DNA from: Nyssa sinensis
Lineage: Eukaryota; Streptophyta; Magnoliopsida; Cornales; Nyssaceae
Assembly (NCBI GenBank): GCA_008638375.1
Contig: CM018047.1
Coordinates: forward strand, 52,212,679-52,276,678
DNA length: 64,000 nt
Direction: 5' to 3'
The notes below the pieces were generated by a model, which was given only the letters and a program-made list of their open reading frames with translations, was not told the origin of the DNA and searched no databases. This document shows positions 62,401-64,000 of the stretch, piece by piece (positions within the stretch are counted from its first letter, which is position 1; every line of letters begins with the position of its first letter). Position numbers and translations under genes: made by a program.

Positions 62401-63494
62401 TCTAGGTCAGACCATAGATAGTATTATTTCATTAAATGGAGTGAGCTTTGGTCACTTCCTCATTAAATGAGGAAGTTTTATGGAAAAGCCTTGTACCTAA
62501 GCCACCATGCCACTAGATCCCTAATATCCTGTAGATGTGAGTGCCACCTTTTAGGAGCTCCTTAGAGATTCTGCCCCTAAATCTCTTGGTTATCGTTGCT
62601 GAGAGATGGCAGTTTTGTGAAGCCCGTTCTGGGCTGAGCCTGGCTCTGTTCAGGACTGAATGCCTGCTGTAGTTAAGACATATCCAAACGGGGCTGTGGT
62701 GTGATCGGCAATGATGGGTCTTATTTAATGGGGGTAATTCGAGAACTACTCTCCGCCCTATACACTCATGATATAATTCGATAGGCGAAATTATGCCCTT
62801 ACACTTCAAATGTTTTTTTGCATTAAGTATATACAAATTACATGCCTAGCTGTGTTCAAGTGCACGTGTGAATGTGCCAAATGATATAGCTTCCCTAGCT
62901 GATTTAATTTACACTGACATCATGAAAATATACATATGTATATACATATTTTTTATTTTTTCTTCATAGTAATATTCTGTGCCACAACTAAAACTCAACA
63001 CAATTGGCACTACTACTTACATGGGTGTGGAGTCCACACCCATTACCCTCACATGGACTCCACACAGTCCACACCCATGTGAGTAATTGGGTTAGATTTT
63101 ATTTGTGCTATAAAACATTACTCTGAACACAATTGGCACTACTACTTACATGGGTGTTGAGTCCACACCCATTACACTCACATGGACTCCACATAGTCCA
63201 CACCCATGTGAGTAGTTGGGTTGAATTTTAATTGTCTCGTCCTTTTTATTTTGTAGAACATGTTAGATGTTGTATTAAGCGCGCGTTTACATGATATAAT
63301 ACCCAATTACCATATCTATGTATATATACATGTCTATGTGTATAAAGAAATGAAAAGGGGATTTTGAGAAATGAAAAAAGAGGGTTTGTTATGCGTGTAC
63401 CTTTGACAAGGCCGAGGATGAAGAGCAAGAAGAAGAAGGGCAGAAATGAGACGAAGTTCCATAGCTTGGCTATAAACCCTACCGGAACCTCCAT
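56588..63494 (-). CDS. At3g27390-type uncharacterised membrane protein (10 exons)
   Basis: Exons 63494-63401, 61614-61506, 61372-61180, 59649-59513, 59382-59094, 58972-58866, 58692-58491, 58412-58217, 58125-57885 and 56831-56588 join in phase to 603 residues, close to the family length (about 590). It begins MEVPVGFIAKLWNFVSF. Hydrophobic spans are visible at about 11-30, 32-60, 75-105 (LPVPLVLWPIIGILG), 183-205 (PVDVLLITAVALW) and 232-275 (CVPFAGLAIILWPLAVVGA). A soluble C-terminal half follows, with KGWKRLLEDLIGREGPF before it and REGSCFPR after the last hydrophobic block. Function of the family is not established. Odd points: an exact in-frame 30-bp duplication in exon 7, a hAT insertion in intron 3, and a duplicated segment next to the exon 3 donor. 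Confidence 0.92.
58552..58611 (-). repeat. Exact in-frame 30-bp tandem duplication in exon 7
   Basis: The minus strand encodes the decapeptide GREGSYNSKL twice in succession with identical codons. The unit includes GGCTCATACAATTCAAAGCT. It keeps the frame and lies in the soluble, Ser/Lys-rich part of the membrane protein. Confidence 0.93.
60212..61115. repeat. Direct repeat of about 80 bp flanking a hAT element
   Basis: AAGAAACTCAACTAT, then CTTTCTTTA, GTCTTAAAATG and AGAACTTCCAAAGAAAC occur in the same order at about 60213-60292 and 61039-61115, with several substitutions. The hAT element at 60341-60937 lies between them. Both are inside intron 3 of the membrane-protein gene. Confidence 0.8.
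60341..60937. mobile_element. hAT-type MITE, 597 bp, in intron 3 of the membrane-protein gene
   Basis: Long matching ends: TAGGGATGTAGCTTGGGC and, reverse-complemented, TAGGGGTGCAACTTGGGC. The flanks TGGACAAC and TAGACAAC (60333-60340, 60938-60945) match at 7 of 8 bases. The interior is rich in GGGCTCGGGTT / AACCCGAGC words in both orientations. Confidence 0.83.
61139..61200 (-). repeat. Duplication of the exon 3 donor region
   Basis: ACAAAGCAATAGAAGGATTTGT at 61139-61160 is a close copy of ACAAAGCAATGGAAGAATTTGT at 61180-61201, 41 bases apart. The genuine exon 3 end and donor (GTT/GTATGT at 61180-61179) therefore have a downstream imitation in the intron, where the donor core reads TTATAAGT and is lost. 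Confidence 0.75.
62997..63240. repeat. Duplicated palindromic unit, 129-bp period
   Basis: CAATTGGCACTACTACTTAC begins at 63001 and again at 63130; the units match nearly throughout. Each contains GGGTGTGGAGTCCACACCC or a one-base variant, an almost perfect palindrome. It is followed by CTCACATGGACTCCACA and TCCACACCCATGTGAG, so nearly the whole unit can fold on itself. In the first intron of the membrane-protein gene. Confidence 0.9.
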
Positions 63495-63599
63495 GAATCG
63501 GCTCCGTCCTTCGGGAGGAAGAGGCAGGCAAAAATGGAATATAATTCTCAGGTAATGTCTCGGACCAGATAGAGAGAAAAAAAACAGGGGAAGAAGCAG

Positions 63600-63680
63600 A
63601 ACTTTATATAAAAGAGAAGGGAGAATCCCGTGATGCTAGGCGGGTACGTGGCGCCCAACTGGGAATCCTTGCCACGTGTC
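63600..63680 (-). promoter_or_regulatory. Promoter of the membrane-protein gene: TATA box, ABRE and G-box
   Basis: On the minus strand a TATA box (TTTTATATAAAG, 63602-63613) lies about 110 bases before the ATG. Farther upstream are an ACGTGGC ABRE core (63646-63652 on the plus strand) and a G-box CACGTG (63673-63678) in GCCACGTGTC. Such ACGT pairs bind bZIP or bHLH factors, so response to ABA or light is possible but only inferred. Confidence 0.6.
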
Positions 63681-64000
63681 TGTCGGAAGAAAATTCCAGT
63701 GTCAGCTTCCCATGAATGCAATGTGAAGAGTAACACTGCTCTATCGGTTTTCATTACCATCTATATCATCATCACGTTATGCCTTATCATCACCATTTAT
63801 TTACAGGTATAATTTTTAAATAAATCTAGTTCTTGAAAAATTAATCAACATAATATCACATATTTTTTATTTTAATTTAAATTGTAACATCTTTTATAAA
63901 ATAAGACAAAAAATATTATTTAATCATTAAATAATTCGACTATACATTAATTTAATATAAATATAACAATTTCATTTTATTTATAATCACATAAAATATT

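Noticed and set aside
1..64000. CRISPR array, operon or phage-type systems
   Set aside because: The window is a plant nuclear region with intron-containing genes; the direct repeats are local tandem duplications, not spaced arrays.

Overview
This window reads as nuclear DNA of a dicot plant, probably a woody one. Coding exons have GT-AG (once GC-AG) introns, the intergenic DNA is very A+T-rich, and every recognisable protein has a plant counterpart: a two-B-box CONSTANS-like factor, plant KNL1/SPC105, a DUF868 protein and an At3g27390-type membrane protein. The species cannot be fixed from sequence alone.

Layout. 1-4.0 kb: A+T-rich repeats and one hAT-type MITE. 4.8-10.7 kb (+): RRP15-type pre-rRNA processing gene, 8 exons, with a 4.1 kb intron holding a decayed RNase H domain from a LINE. 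12.5-20.7 kb (-): CONSTANS-like B-box gene of the COL9/COL10 type, 4 coding exons, convergent with RRP15. 20.9-28.0 kb: gene-poor, with A+T-rich repeats, a CACTA transposon end, a promoter-like stretch, an orphan exon-like ORF and a second hAT MITE with perfect target-site duplication. 28.3-43.15 kb (-): a 16-exon gene for the kinetochore scaffold KNL1/SPC105 (1351 residues as spliced here), with an E2F motif upstream. 43.7-44.05 kb: hAT MITE. 47.1-52.0 kb (-): conserved small protein, perhaps PSMG1/PAC1-like, whose 4.2 kb second intron is packed with transposon copies and a 199-bp tandem duplication. 54.0-54.95 kb (-): intronless DUF868 protein. 56.6-63.5 kb (-): 10-exon polytopic membrane protein (603 residues) with a TATA/G-box promoter.

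The genes do not form a pathway. They are independent housekeeping, cell-division and regulatory genes, five of six on the minus strand. The main architectural theme is repeated insertion of short hAT-type elements (at least seven, five of them with 8-bp target duplications intact to the base) plus many small tandem duplications, mostly in introns. I found no new multi-gene system. The items most worth a second look are the complete KNL1 gene with a GC-AG first intron, an exact in-frame 30-bp duplication in the membrane-protein gene, the possible gene fragment near the CACTA end, and the palindromic duplicated repeat at 63 kb. All exon joins were made by hand from splice consensus, reading phase and family resemblance.
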